64,000 nt of DNA from Odontocerum albicorne (lineage: Eukaryota; Arthropoda; Insecta; Trichoptera; Odontoceridae). The stretch covers positions 52,586,034 to 52,650,033 of the forward strand of contig OX463842.1 in the NCBI GenBank assembly GCA_949825065.1, written 5' to 3'. Position 1 is the stretch's first letter; every line of letters starts with the position of its first letter. The notes under the pieces were generated by a model. The model searched no databases, was not told where the DNA came from, and saw nothing but the letters and a program-made list of their open reading frames with translations. A program made the translations under genes and the position numbers. Below are positions 10,661-20,666 of this stretch, in pieces.

Positions 10661-11287
10661 CCTTTCCTTCCCTGTGTTGGGTATCTTCTACACGTTGCTT
10701 CTAATAACCATCAATATCTCTATAAATATAATAAATACAAGGTTAAGATTTTAGGTTTTCCTCCATAATATATTTACGCATTGATTTAAAAAATAATATT
10801 AATAATAATAAGAATTTATCGACTACATCGTAGGTGTTTTGTGAAGATCGAAAACAAATTCGCATTTAAACGCTGTGAGTGCCTCGATCTTGGGTCTTGA
10901 CGATAGGTGAAGAGTATGCGGGAAGCGCGACACTATATTCGCATCTCACTTTTGCATACTTCACTGAATTGCGAGGATCTCAATTGTCTCAACGTCGCAA
11001 GCGAAAGCCACGCCCGGAGTAAGCCACTACCGCTCCGTGCCGCAGTATCATCTGGACTTGCAAATAGATTAGACCTACGCCCGTTCCGTGAGCGTTGCCA
11101 GATGGTTTTTTAATGTTTTCAGCAAATAAATCTCAATTATTATAATTTTTAACTTCAATTATAATTAATTAAGGGGATTATCTATGAATGTTCTTATTTT
11201 TCCGATTTAAAATCGCTAATTTTTTATCGCGTACTCACTACCCAACACCGGAGCACGCGTTTCAATTTTAGCACCGTAAGGGAAGGG
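10661..11287 (+). mobile_element. piggyBac-like MITE (family 1), copy a
   Basis: Flanked by TTAA at 10657-10660 and 11288-11291. The left end is CCTTTCCTTCCCTGTGTTGG and the right end is the complement of CCCTTCCCTTACGG. Near-identical copies lie at 12303-12925 and 40577-41196; family 2 copies (33348, 39187, 54157) share the core 'cttatttttccgatttaaaa'. TTAA targets and short CC-starting terminal repeats fit piggyBac-derived MITEs. The repeated 68-codon frame inside it occurs in two copies only because the DNA is repeated. Confidence 0.85.
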
Positions 11288-11321
11288 TTAAAATTGTCAA
11301 GGAATGCAAAGGTCACTTCAT

Positions 11322-11334
11322 CGGTCATTGACCG
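11322..11334. promoter_or_regulatory. GGTCA-T-TGACC palindrome in LTR copy 1
   Basis: CGGTCATTGACCG is an inverted repeat of GGTCA with one base between the halves. This matches the known consensus for insect ecdysone receptor/USP binding sites (imperfect palindromes with a 1-base spacer). It recurs at 43442-43454 and 16102-16114. Function is inferred from sequence only. Confidence 0.4.
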
Positions 11335-11395
11335 TGTGTATGGACGCCCACAGTGTTCCGAGTGTGCGACGAACGCCACACTTGTATCGCACCCA

Positions 11396-11989
11396 GGCGT
11401 TCTTACTTTGAATATCATTGGAATCCCTTCTGGTTTTATATTCAAAGTAAGTAGATCGCCCAACACAAACTCAGGATCTTTCTTGGGGTAAAATATATAG
11501 CAAAACTTAGCTTTATAAACCCTTGATAATTTGGAACATATTTTCTAGAAACTTTTATTGTAGTTATTCAATTAATTTTGTTCTCACGATTAACTCAAAA
11601 ATACCACAGGTTGGTGCAAGTCAAACAACTTATTTAGGATTACGCATATCAGATGAGATGGTATTTTAGCCTAGATATATACAAGTTAGTAGATCACCCC
11701 GAGCGATTTGGATTGACGGGAGACATGCAAACACTCCCCTCGAGAGGGTTGTAAGGACTGGAATATAGGGGAGTCAAGGGGATACGGAGGCTTCGTAAAG
11801 AATCCGCCAACCTTTAAGTATGCCGAGGAACAGCATTCCTGACATATTCTAAATTTTGCCTCTATCATAGGCTTTTGAAAGAATTACGCCGAAAATAAAA
11901 ATTTGACAAAATATTATCATACACAAAATTCTCGAGCTTGAAGAGTGAAATGTTTGATTTGGCTATTTGGATTTTTTTTCTTCTTTACT
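11396..11989. other. unassigned sequence
   Basis: No gene found. The 60-codon minus-strand frame near 11686-11868 has no domain. Confidence 0.4.
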
Positions 11990-12206
11990 TTAAGAGTAAG
12001 CTTAAGTACGCGCATTTACTATAAGAGTAAGCTTAAGTACGCGCATTTACTATAAGAATAAGCTTAAGTACGCGCATTTACTATAAGAGTAAGCTTAAGT
12101 ACGCGCATTTACTATAAGAATAAGCTTAAGTACGCGCATTTACTATAAGAGTAAGCTTAAGTACGCGCATTTACTATAAGAATAAGCTTAAGTACGCGCA
12201 TTTCTA
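11990..12206. repeat. 31-bp minisatellite
   Basis: Seven units (starts near 11991, 12022, 12053, 12084, 12115, 12146, 12177) of the form 'taagagtaagcttaagtacg' plus 'cgcatttacta'. From the second unit on, GAGTAAG and GAATAAG variants alternate, so the recent amplification unit was probably the 62-bp dimer. Confidence 0.95.
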
Positions 12207-12302
12207 CACCATTTATTCAGTTATTTTTTTATTCATTTTTATTCATTCATACATACCCAAACCATATATGAGTTCTTCATCTTACTTAAAATATCACTTT
12301 AA

Positions 12303-12925
12303 CCTTTCCTTCCCTGTGTTGGGTATCTTCTATACGTTGCTTCTAATAACCATCAATATCTCTATAAATATAATGAATACAAGGTTAAGATTTTAGGTTT
12401 TCCTCCATAATATATTTACGCATTGATTTAAAAAATAATATTAATAATAATCAGAATTTATCGACTACATCGTAAGTATTTCGTGAATATCGGAAACAAA
12501 TTCGCATTTAAACGCTGTGAGTGCCTCTATCTTGGGTCTTGACGATATGTGAAGAGTATGCGGGAAGCGCGACACTATATTCGCATCTCACTTTTGCATA
12601 CGTCACTGAATAGCGAGGAGCTCAATTGTCTCAATCTCGCAAGTGTTAGCCACGCCCGAGTTAGCCACCAGCCCTGCCGCGCCGCAGTAGCTGTTGAGCT
12701 GGCAACGAGACTAAATCTACGCCCGTTCCTTGAGCGTTACCAGATGTTTTTTTAATGTTTTCAGCAAATAAATCTCAAGTATTATAATTTTTAACTTCAA
12801 TTATAATTAATTAAGGGAATAATCTATGAATGTTCTTATTTTTCCGATTTAAAATCGCAAATTTTTTATTGCGTACTCACTACCCAACACCGGAGGGCGC
12901 GTATTATTTTTATCACCGTAAGGTA
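12303..12925 (+). mobile_element. piggyBac-like MITE (family 1), copy b
   Basis: TTAA at 12299-12302 precedes CCTTTCCTTCCCTGTGTTGG, and the sequence follows copy a to 'acaccggagggcgcg'. The right terminus is decayed ('caccgtaaggtaataatgg') and has no TTAA. Confidence 0.8.
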
Positions 12926-13002
12926 ATAATGGCTTTAAAAAACTGCCACGGACTTTTTAAACACATCTCATAGTACCAATCATGATTTGATTTTGAAATT
13001 TG

Positions 13003-13152
13003 AATGGTTGAAGTAAAATAGGCACTAAGGACCAAAAAAAAAAAACGAAGTATGCAGTTTCATTATATTAATGTTATATAGAATGAAACTGCATGTTTAG
13101 TTTTTTTTTTGTTTTTTTTTTGGTACTTAGTGCCTATTTTATTTCAACCATT
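13003..13152. mobile_element. short palindromic MITE-like element
   Basis: The left arm AATGGTTGAAGTAAAATAGG and 'cactaaggacc' are mirrored by 'ggtacttagtgcctatttta' and 'tttcaaccatt' on the right. The centre holds a second inverted pair ('atgcagtttcatt' and 'aatgaaactgcat'). The whole 150 bp could fold into one hairpin. No clear target duplication. Confidence 0.7.
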
Positions 13153-13195
13153 AATTGGTCTAAAGTCTCACCCCTTCTGGTTACAATTATTTAGA

Positions 13196-13500
13196 AGACT
13201 AGTTGCAACCCGTGAAATACACACGGAAGTAAAACAAATTCTACATTAATGAAAATATGTATTCATAAATATAGAATTTGTTTATATATAATTTATACAT
13301 CGTCCCTTTTTACACCGGTTCAAAAATTGTTTGCTAGGTATTTAAAATTTGTTCAGTTATCACGGACCCACCGAGATTCAAATTTCGAATTACTTTCGCA
13401 GAGAATCTAAGTATTCCTCTCTCGTGTTCAAAATTCAATTCTCGCATTCTTTCTTTGACGACAACCATCGTACGGGCTTTGGCCTATTCATATAATGATA
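13196..13500 (+). repeat. interspersed repeat family A, copy 2
   Basis: Matches 773-1110 from 'actagttgcaacccgtgaaa' to 'gggctttggcctatt'. Lacks the TACGAGTA-containing extra bases found in copy 1. Confidence 0.7.
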
Positions 13501-13550
13501 CTTAACTTGTTTTGATTATTAATATTTTAGTACATATTTTATTTCATTGT

Positions 13551-14563
13551 TTGATACTTTCGTTGTTTATAGTTCAACGAATTATACTTTCGTTGTATAT
13601 AGTATTATATAATACTTTCGTTGTATATATTGTAGTTCAACGGATTATACTTTCGTTGTATATAGTTCAACGTGTTATACTTTCGTTGTATATAGTTCAA
13701 CGTATTTTACTTTCGTTGTATATGTAGTTCAACGTATCATACTTTTGTTGAAGAGAGTTCAACGTATTATACTTTCGTTGTATATAGTTCAACGTACTAT
13801 ACTGTCGTTCTATATAGTTCAACGTATTATACTTTCGTTGTATATAGTTCAACGTATTATACTTTCGTTGTATATAGTTCAACATATTACACTTTCGTTG
13901 TATATAGTTCAACGTATTATACTTTCGTTGTATATAGTTCAACGTATTATACTTTCGTTGTATATACTTTCGTTGTATATAGTATTATATAATACTTTCG
14001 TTGTATATATTGTAGTTCAACGGATTATACTTTCGTTGTATATAGTTCAACGTGTTATACTTTCGTTGTATATAGTTCAACGTATTTTACTTTCGTTGTA
14101 TATATAGTTCAACGTATCATACTTTTGTTGAAGAGAGTTCAACGTATTATACTTTCGTTGTATATAGTTCAACGTACTATACTGTCGTTCTATATAGTTC
14201 AACGTATTATACTTTCGTTGTATATAGTTCAACGTATTATACTTTCGTTGTATATAGTTCAACATATTACACTGTCGTTGTATATAGTTCAACGTATTAT
14301 ACTTTCGTTGTATATAGTTCAACGTATTATACTTTCATTGTATATAGTTCAACGTATTATACTTTCGTTGTATATAGTTCAACGTATCATACTTTTGTTG
14401 CATGTAGTTCAACGTATTATACTTTCGTTGTATATAGTTCAACGTATCATACTTTCGTTGCATGTAGTTCAACGTATTATACATTCGTTGTATATAGTTC
14501 AACGTATTATACTTTCGTTGTATATAGTTCGTATTATACTTTCGTTGCATAAAGTTCAACGTG
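13551..14563. repeat. 30-bp satellite with a 380-bp higher-order repeat
   Basis: About 33 units of 'tatagttcaacgtattatac' plus 'tttcgttgta'. A block with the unusual junction 'agtattatataatacttt' recurs at 13601 and 13981 (offset 380), followed by the same order of variant units (ACGGATT, ACGTGTT, ACGTATTTT, the 'ttgaagaga' unit). So a roughly 380-bp segment was duplicated as a whole. Because the period is divisible by three, long frames stay open on both strands; these are not genes. Confidence 0.95.
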
Positions 14564-15060
14564 TAAAAACTATTTACCTGGTAACTGTCTCTTGCCGTCA
14601 ATAAAAAAAATGGCAACCAACGAGAAGTTAACACACAACCTCTGGGTCGGAAGATAGATGTCTCAACAACAATACAATGAAAGTTTAAAGTTGAGAAACC
14701 ATGCAATGAAAATTGATATTAGGGGCAGGAGGCAGGTAACACCAAATAAGATTAAAAAAAATTAAATCTATTTAAAGTAATTTACTATATCATATATGCA
14801 TTTGCTTAAGGCTTTACCTTTTTACAAATATATTAAACACTAATCTGATTCCCATATTATAACTATTAGCTCACTTTATTTAAATTTTTAATTATCTTGG
14901 TAAAATGTTTATTCGATTCATAAATTTTAAGTCGAAAATTATAAATTTACTGAACAATATCACAATATTCTATTAAATATTTTAACCCTTACCCTTTTGT
15001 GAAAGCTACTAGAATATTTAAATAGACTTAGAGATTTTTTTGCGTTAAATCGATGAGTAC
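14564..15060. other. unassigned sequence
   Basis: AT-rich, no gene. 'aacctctgggtcggaagata' near 14636 may be a decayed SINE head. Confidence 0.35.
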
Positions 15061-15061
15061 T

Positions 15062-15665
15062 TGGGCTTTCAGGATGAATGACGTGCGGAAAAGATTCGTG
15101 TGGGCTCTTGAGTGTGGGTTTCTTCTTGTTGTTTTGATTTTTGTTGTTTTGTATTTGTGTTTCTGTATATTTTTGTGTTCATTTTTATTCTTATGATTGT
15201 GTGCGGTATATTATGGGATGAACATTTTTAGTTTTATTTTTGTTTCATTTTGGGTTCATTTTTGGTTTTACTTTTGTTTTTGTTTTTATTCTTATGATTG
15301 TGTGCGGTATATTATGGGATGAACAGGTTTGCTCTTTCTGGAGTGATGATGTGTGAAGAGTTTGATTCCGCATGATGTTTCCAGTTGTAATTGAGTGTCA
15401 CTATTTATCAGGTTGATAAGAACGTGCAACGGGGTTTTGTTTTTGTGTAATCAAAAATCGGAAAGAAGTATCGATTTATTTTTTCATGCTAAATATCCTA
15501 AGTGAGATACAAGCAAAAACCTAGTTTACTGAGGATACGACAAATGAAAGGCGACAAACCCAGATCCATTAAAATAATGTAAGTCTAAATTAAATTACCT
15601 GTTGTTTTTTCGCAAATTATGTATATTAATTGTCATGTGTAATAATAAATAAATAAAAAAATAAA
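15062..15665 (+). repeat. interspersed repeat family T, copy 2
   Basis: Sense-oriented copy of the repeats at 330-705 and 55448-55830, ending 'tcatgtgtaataataaataa' with an A-rich tail. Inside it, 'gtgtgcggtatattatggga' occurs twice (about 15200 and 15300) around a T/G-rich block, a local duplication. Confidence 0.7.
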
Positions 15666-16084
15666 TGTTAAAAAAAGAGTTTATAATTATGGCCTATACT
15701 AGATTCTTTGTCGCGTCCAATGTATATTCCATTTTTTCTTCCTTCCAAGAACTTTTTTAATGATAGATCGATTGTTAAAGTTTTGAAGTTATAGAATTAT
15801 ATTGAAATAGATTTTTTTCAATAAAATGTATTATATTGACTCTTTTTATAACAGTTATGTTGTGGCGAAACAAATTATTCTAGCGTAGGTGGATAGCCTA
15901 TAAAAAACTTACCCTAATGGATCAAATCAGAGTTAACAAATATACAATGGATTGACGCCACTTACATTATGTTCAAGTCAATATGTACTAGATAATGTTC
16001 TGTACCTACCTGTATACCTACCTAAATGAATTGTCAAAAATAACGAGTGAATTGTTAAAACACAAATAAATTAAATTAATTATT
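15666..16084. other. unassigned sequence
   Basis: No gene or recurrent repeat recognised. Confidence 0.4.
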
Positions 16085-16385
16085 GTTGATTTAAACATAC
16101 AGGGTCATTGACCGATCAAGAATTCAATGATTGTTACACACCACAAACAACGACAATATTTACTATTTACAGCGCGCAAATTGGCTAGCGATCTCCAAAT
16201 ATAAATAATTAACCTACCTCCCGTCCATGTGATAGAGCGAGGCAGATATATATATATATATATCCCATGTATTCACTCACTGGTATAAATTGTCCGCACT
16301 ATGCGAAATAAATATACTTTTATTGTCGTCCATTCAACTGTCAAGACTTTGTTATTTATTTACCTGCTGTCCACTTATCGATTTA
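16085..16385 (+). mobile_element. candidate LTR-like repeat related to family X
   Basis: Has AGGGTCATTGACCG (16101-16114) as in family X, 'ggtataaattgtccgc' as a TATA-type box near 16292 and 'gcgaaataaatatac' downstream. The order matches copy 3 at 49425-49868, but overall similarity by eye is weak. A short TA run lies at about 16247-16262. Confidence 0.35.
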
Positions 16386-17059
16386 TATCCGCATTCCTGA
16401 GTCTATATTTATAAGTAAACAAATATCAATCAAAATCATCACAACAGTTAAACATAAGCAAATCCGTTATAGTTCTATAAAGGTTAAACACGAATAAGCC
16501 TTTATGTTTAAATCAAACAAAACAGATGTTCAAATATTTTATAAAAGAAATAAAACATCTTTGTCAAAATTTATACTCGTATGAATGTTGACAAAGACAT
16601 TTTATTTTTTTTAACAAAACTTTTACGATAAATTATTATAATGAATAAAGCGGCCATTTGACTTCTGAATCGACATTATTTTTTGAATAATGGGAGATGA
16701 AAATTGTACCCATGATCATTTATAATATCTTCTAACGTTCCAACAAAATGGGACGAAAACGGCAAATTTTACTTTGTCAGTGTCAAATTATGCATTCGAA
16801 ACTCTTGCCACCTTTAATTTTTCACGCTTTACTTCCCTGAAATACGGACTCCAAATGGAAGCTTGCCAAATTGTGTATCATTAGGAAACATATCGGGTCA
16901 TTTTTCAAACTTGAAAACAAAATATGCTTTTGAGCTTACGGGATGTCGGTTTAGTGTTATTTATACCAAATAATTATTCACTCATACAGTGTGATATAAG
17001 TTATTGATAATCAATTCATTTATATATTATTGGATATTTAAAAAAAATCTGTATCTGAG
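16386..17059. other. unassigned sequence
   Basis: No gene seen. AT-rich with no repeat copy that I could match within the window. Confidence 0.4.
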
Positions 17060-17113
17060 ATAATACTACCATTGTAATTTATTTTTATCAAACACTGTTT
17101 ATTCCACTTTTTT

Positions 17114-17160
17114 GTAACGGTATAACCCTACCGGTTTCAAGGCTTTCACCTCATCTTCAG
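17114..17160 (-). ncRNA. hammerhead ribozyme-like core (copy B)
   Basis: Minus strand: CTGAAGA (fits CUGANGA), one extra T, GAGG-tgaaag-CCTT as helix II, GAAA, then CGGTA-gggtta-TACCG as a short hairpin, then TT. Hammerhead motifs are known in terminal repeats of Penelope-like elements. The single-base bulge before helix II and a C/T mismatch next to the cleavage site leave activity uncertain. Confidence 0.45.
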
Positions 17161-17212
17161 GGAAGCACAAACAAGACTAAATTCTGTTCGAACTGGTACC
17201 GATATACACACT

Positions 17213-17552
17213 TCAACGTTTGGCGGCTGAGGGGTGAGGGAGGCATCGGACGATTTCGGCCAAGAGCGGAGAGATTTTTGGGATATAACTGTTTACCAGA
17301 TGTTCGGATCGATGTACTGACTTAGAAATTTCTAGGGCCTCTAATCTGTCCAATTTATTCCCGTTACAATAGAATCGTATCGATAGAAAAAGTATTGTTT
17401 TCACGGTGACAATGATTAGCCATTTCAGAATAAATTAGAGGGTTTGTTAAGGCGGATTTGTGTTCACGAAATCTCTTTTCAAAATATCTTCCTGTCTTTC
17501 CTATATAGAAATTATCACAGTCAGCACATAAAAGTTTATACACACCGTACCA
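17213..17552 (-). pseudogene. Penelope GIY-YIG endonuclease (fragment)
   Basis: The minus-strand frame reads WYGVYKLLCADCDNFYIGKT, then GRYFEKRFREHK and ANHCHRENNTFSID. GVY and YIG are the two halves of the GIY-YIG nuclease signature; the Arg in GKTGR is at the expected catalytic place, and the paired Cys (LCADCD) and HCH residues fit the endonuclease of Penelope-like elements. Its role is to nick target DNA for reverse transcription. After NTFSID the frame is shifted by a deletion; the rest (NGNKLDRLEALEISKSVHRS to LLAEI) is in another frame. The frame continues upstream to 17699, but those residues come from the inverted terminal piece and are not part of the protein. Confidence 0.8.
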
Positions 17553-18001
17553 GTTCGAACATAATTTAGTATTGTTTGTGCTCCACTGAAGATGAGGTGA
17601 AAGCCGTTTCAAAAAAGTGGAATAAACAGTGTTTGATAAAAATAAATTACAATGTCTTTTTAACCTCCACAACGTTAATGCCTTAACTATAAACAACATA
17701 TAAACAACATAATACTACCAAATATAATTCTGCTTATTTGAGTAGTATTTTTTTAGACTAAGAAGAGTTAGCACTTGCCTTACTATGCTAAAAAATTCCG
17801 CCAGCCACGGTGCTGGACGCTAAGCGTCCAGTGAAAAATGTATATTTTAAATTAAAATTATGCAAAATCTGCTAGGTTATTTTTTGTAATTAGCTATAAA
17901 AATCATTTTATCATGTTAAAACGTCGAATAATCAAATAAAATATGTGTGGCCCACTCGCCATCCATCACAGGGTGGCAAGTGTTAAGAGCGATATCGAAC
18001 G

Positions 18002-18520
18002 GTGTATAGCGATAGGAAACAAAGTTATTGGGGTACTTATACATATATGTACGAGTATGTCCATTTGAACCGGATGCTGTGGAAATCTGCTAAGATGATA
18101 GTCAACAATAGTATCTTTTTGCCAACTTTGTTGTATGATAGTGAAACATGGATCTGGAAAAATACTGAAAGGAGCCGAATAAATGGTGTAGGAATTCGAA
18201 CTTTGAGACGAATACATGGAGTGACAAGATATGACAGAATACGGAATAAAGGGATAAGGTATGAATATTAAGGCTGATGTGATAAGTAAAATGAATAACA
18301 GCAAGCTTAGATATTTTGGGTGGAACGAATAAATGACGAAAGACTAACAAAACCGATATACTTAAACAAATCTGAGTGTAAGACGTGTGAGAGGAGGAGC
18401 AAGGAAAGGTTGGTTGGATCAAGTAAATGATTACCTTAAAGAAATGCAGAAAGTCAGTTAAATTATGGAATTTGTAAGAAAGACTTTGTTGTATCTACCA
18501 ACTGAGACAGAGAGTTGATG
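18002..18520 (+). pseudogene. LINE family A reverse transcriptase C-terminus (broken)
   Basis: The frame reads NNSIFLPTLLYDSETWIWKN and RSRINGVGIRTLRRIHGVTR, then DRIRNKGIRYEY and stops. This is the post-RT region of a lepidopteran-type non-LTR element ('PTLLYGSETW', 'VEMRALR..GV'). Later fragments (RINDERLTKP) are in shifted frames. TACGAGTA lies at 18050-18057. A related piece is at 27481-27861. Confidence 0.7.
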
Positions 18521-18586
18521 TGATGGTTTGCATTTATGTAAAAAACATGGAACTTTTAGTGTGTGTATTTATTAATTTGTTTAAAT

Positions 18587-18717
18587 ATTATAACTCCGGT
18601 GTCACGTTGTGGAACTCCACAAATATTATAACTTCGGCATCACGTTGTGGAAGTCCACAATTAATTTAAAATTTATTGTGGAGTTCCACAACGTGACGCC
18701 GGAGTTATAATAATTGC
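18587..18717. repeat. foldback made of one direct and one inverted copy
   Basis: 'ttataactccggtgtcacgt' (about 18588), a variant 'ttataacttcggcatcacgt' (about 18627) and the complement 'acgtgacgccggagttataa' (about 18693). Either forward copy can pair with the inverted one over about 36 bp. A diverged single copy ('gttcaggtgtcaccttgtgg') is at about 21240. No protein. Confidence 0.85.
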
Positions 18718-19051
18718 GGAATTATTTTTTGCATTTCATAATGAATAACAAAACACTATCATTATCAGGTGAGTTGATAAGAACTGAAGTTTTTTTAAGT
18801 ATGCCATATTTCTACGTGTGTTAATTAGTAATAATCAATTACATTTGTCCCCCTCTCCACTTCTAGCTATATTTCCCATTAGTTTCATACACAACAAACT
18901 ATACAGGCACTTTTTTTCTATTCCTTAAATAACACATGATAATATGATGTTATAAATGTACAATTCAGTTACGACAGTGAGTGTTGAAATGCATTTTGAT
19001 ATTACTAAAACGAAGTAGAATTAATCAAAGCGACAACGTTTTAATTTTAAA
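18718..19051. other. unassigned sequence
   Basis: Nothing recognised. Confidence 0.35.
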
Positions 19052-19054
19052 TTA

Positions 19055-19284
19055 GGCTAAGTTCAGATGGTCGCGCGAGAACGTGCGTTGCACAAATCGC
19101 TGGAATAAACGCGTAAAAAAATTCATAATGTTCATATACAATTGTTTATATGGTTGCGTGACTTTGCGCGTCGTTTTGTGGCTCGTCCATATAAACAATT
19201 GTATATGAGCATTTTGATTTTTTTTACGAGATATTCCAGCGATTTGTGCAACGCGCGTTCACGCGCGACCATCTGAACTTAGCA
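19055..19284. mobile_element. palindromic MITE, PIF/Harbinger-like, copy 2
   Basis: Flanked by TTA at 19052-19054 and 19285-19287. The arms (GGCTAAGTTCAGATGGTCGC onward) are inverted over about 100 bp, through 'cacaaatcgctggaat' and 'acaattgtttatatgg'. It is longer than 10134-10292 but has the same ends. Could form a nearly continuous hairpin. Confidence 0.85.
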
Positions 19285-19564
19285 TTAATGTATTTATTAT
19301 TTTTTAACAGGTAAACAACGTTTAATGCTATTATATTTCAATATTAATTATACAGAATAAATAATTTGTTCATGAAAAATTTATCGATTTAAGTACAAAA
19401 ATTTCGATGTACTCGTACAATAACCTTATCAATCAAATCTATAATTGATGTCATATATTGCGTTACAGATGTAGTAGAGTGCAAGAGAGTTCTATTATTT
19501 ATATTGAAAGTAAGAATTACGTGTAATACACGTGTACGTCTTTTATGTAAGTGATTTATTTTTG

Positions 19565-20090
19565 CACTATTGTGTCACCTGTGTGAGTGTGTTTGTGGGG
19601 TGTTTATACATGTATACTTTCAGGAAGTATTCGAGTAGTTGTATTCACTTAAGTTGTTAATGGGTTTCCCCTCCAAGCACGATACATCGCTGAATTTATC
19701 CAGATATGTTATAGGCGAACATATCTTAAGGGTTGAATCGACTTGTCAGCGACCCTGGCGGCATCGTCAGGTCTCAGCGTTATTCCGCTCCGCCTCACAG
19801 CCCCTCGATGGCAGCACCCCGATTCCCAGGAACAACAAAATACCGAACGCCGCGCAAGACGACAGGGAAGACGGCACAGCTCGGCGGAGAAGAAAAAGGT
19901 GTAGTTGGTGTTTGATGGGTATTTTTTAGATTAAATATAATATAGGGTAAAAGTGCAGAGTGTGAGAGTGAAAAGGTAGCGGCTAATTATATCATAGTTT
20001 CCTCGTTTTTGCACATGTGTGAGGGAAAGTGAAAAACAATTAAATTCGAGCAGAAATTATCTGGATAAATCAAACGAGAAAATAGTGGAT
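19565..20090 (+). repeat. interspersed repeat family U, copy 1 (possible retroelement 5' region)
   Basis: Shares ordered blocks with 29690-30645: 'tgtgtgagtg', 'aggaagtatt', 'gttgttaatggg', 'cagcgaccctgg' against 'cagcggccctgg', 'gcagcacccc', 'ggtagcggct'. GC-rich blocks could be a decayed ORF1 or 5' UTR. No domain is visible in the 96- and 60-codon frames. Confidence 0.5.
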
Positions 20091-20094
20091 TTTT

Positions 20095-20666
20095 TTCATT
20101 TTATTTTTATTTATTTATTTAACACTTTTATTGCAAATATAATCTGGCAGGTTTATTGCCAGGCGGCAATCTCTTCCAACCAATCAAACCAACGTAAATG
20201 AAGCAAGTTACGTGGTCGCATAAATCATTCAAATGACTGTCCATCCCCACGAAATTCATAAACACATACGTGAGCATATGCCCACGAACCCCACAAAGAC
20301 GGACAATCACCCGAATATTATTTTTCATATAAAGTGAGATATTATCAATCAAAAGGAAAGGAAGGGAGTGTGGAGAGGAAAGGAAAAGAGAAATCAGGAA
20401 TGAAACACGTTATTTTACTGACTAGAAATTAAGAGGTTTTTCAGTCGCTTCTTAAAGCATGCCAAGGACGGAGCGAGTCTTATATTGGTTTGGAACTGAT
20501 TCAAGAGTCTCACTGCATGGACAGTAAAGGACAACGTATAAAAAGAGGAGCGGTGAACTGGAAAGTCCAATAGACAATCTCTGTTTGAGCGTAGCGCTAA
20601 TCCTTGATTTGAAAGACGCAGAAAAAAATCGGCGAGATAAGAGAGGGCGGCGGGACAGTTAACATC
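20095..20666 (-). mobile_element. LINE family B, 3' end
   Basis: Minus strand: an RT C-terminus (20415-20666), then a 3' UTR with 'ttgattgataatatctcact', 'gttggaagagattgccgcct', 'ggcaataaacctgccag', and an A-rich tail of AAATAAAT type ending at about 20095. The same 3' UTR occurs in sense at 32195-32545. The last 60 bp are shared with the SINEs here, for example 30243-30428. Confidence 0.8.
20415..20666 (-). pseudogene. LINE family B reverse transcriptase C-terminus (truncated)
   Basis: 84 codons open to a TAA at 20415-20417: VNCPAALSYLADFFLRLSNQ, GLALRSNRDCLLDFPVHRSS, FTVHAVRLLNQFQTNIRLAP, ACFKKRLKN. The 'FP.HRSSF...SFTV.AVRLWN' block is the usual end of Jockey/CR1-type reverse transcriptases. 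It is 5'-truncated: a stop lies immediately upstream. Closely similar to 27862-28227. Confidence 0.8.

Larger units (their letters stand above)
10350..11395 (-). mobile_element. LTR-like repeat family X, copy 1, split by a MITE
   Basis: Matches copy 2 (41815-43490) and the reverse of copy 3 (49425-49868). Read on the minus strand it has a GGTCATTGACC palindrome, a GC-rich middle, a TATAAATACC box (complement at 10437-10445), a downstream region ending in 'aacgagttttatttatca' and a CATCAT run. A TATA box, then a presumed start, then an A-rich processing signal is the layout of an LTR. No gag or pol is present, so it would be a solo LTR. A piggyBac-like MITE interrupts it at 10661-11287. The outer boundaries are approximate. 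Confidence 0.6.
17071..17708 (-). mobile_element. Penelope-like element with inverted terminal piece (copy B)
   Basis: The insertion is framed by the 11-bp direct repeat ATAATACTACC at 17060-17070 and 17709-17719. On the minus strand it contains the GIY-YIG endonuclease region, a 3' region, the terminal motif (17114-17160) and 'agtggaataaacagtgtttg'. At its 5' side (about 17555-17700) is an inverted copy of the same terminal region, so both ends of the insert carry the same terminal sequence in opposite orientation. Partial tandem or inverted terminal repeats and variable target duplications are characteristic of Penelope-like elements. The reverse transcriptase is missing. Confidence 0.85.

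Noticed and set aside
11990..12206. CRISPR-like regular array
   Set aside because: Units are contiguous with no unique spacers, no cas genes exist, and the sequence is eukaryotic. The same applies to the 25-, 32-, 42- and 43-bp arrays.
10907..12755. A 68-codon frame occurring twice with similar protein (10907-11113 and 12549-12755)
   Set aside because: It looks conserved only because both lie in copies of one non-coding MITE; the third copy at 40577 does not keep the frame.
13745..14604. Long open frames on both strands (81-159 codons) rich in a VQRIILSLYI-type repeat
   Set aside because: They arise because the 30-bp satellite unit is divisible by three and lacks stops in several frames; they are mirrored on the opposite strand and have no start context or domain.
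17364..17699. Full 111-codon frame as the Penelope endonuclease
   Set aside because: The first 50 codons are translated from an inverted terminal repeat piece; only the part from about 17552 downward is endonuclease.
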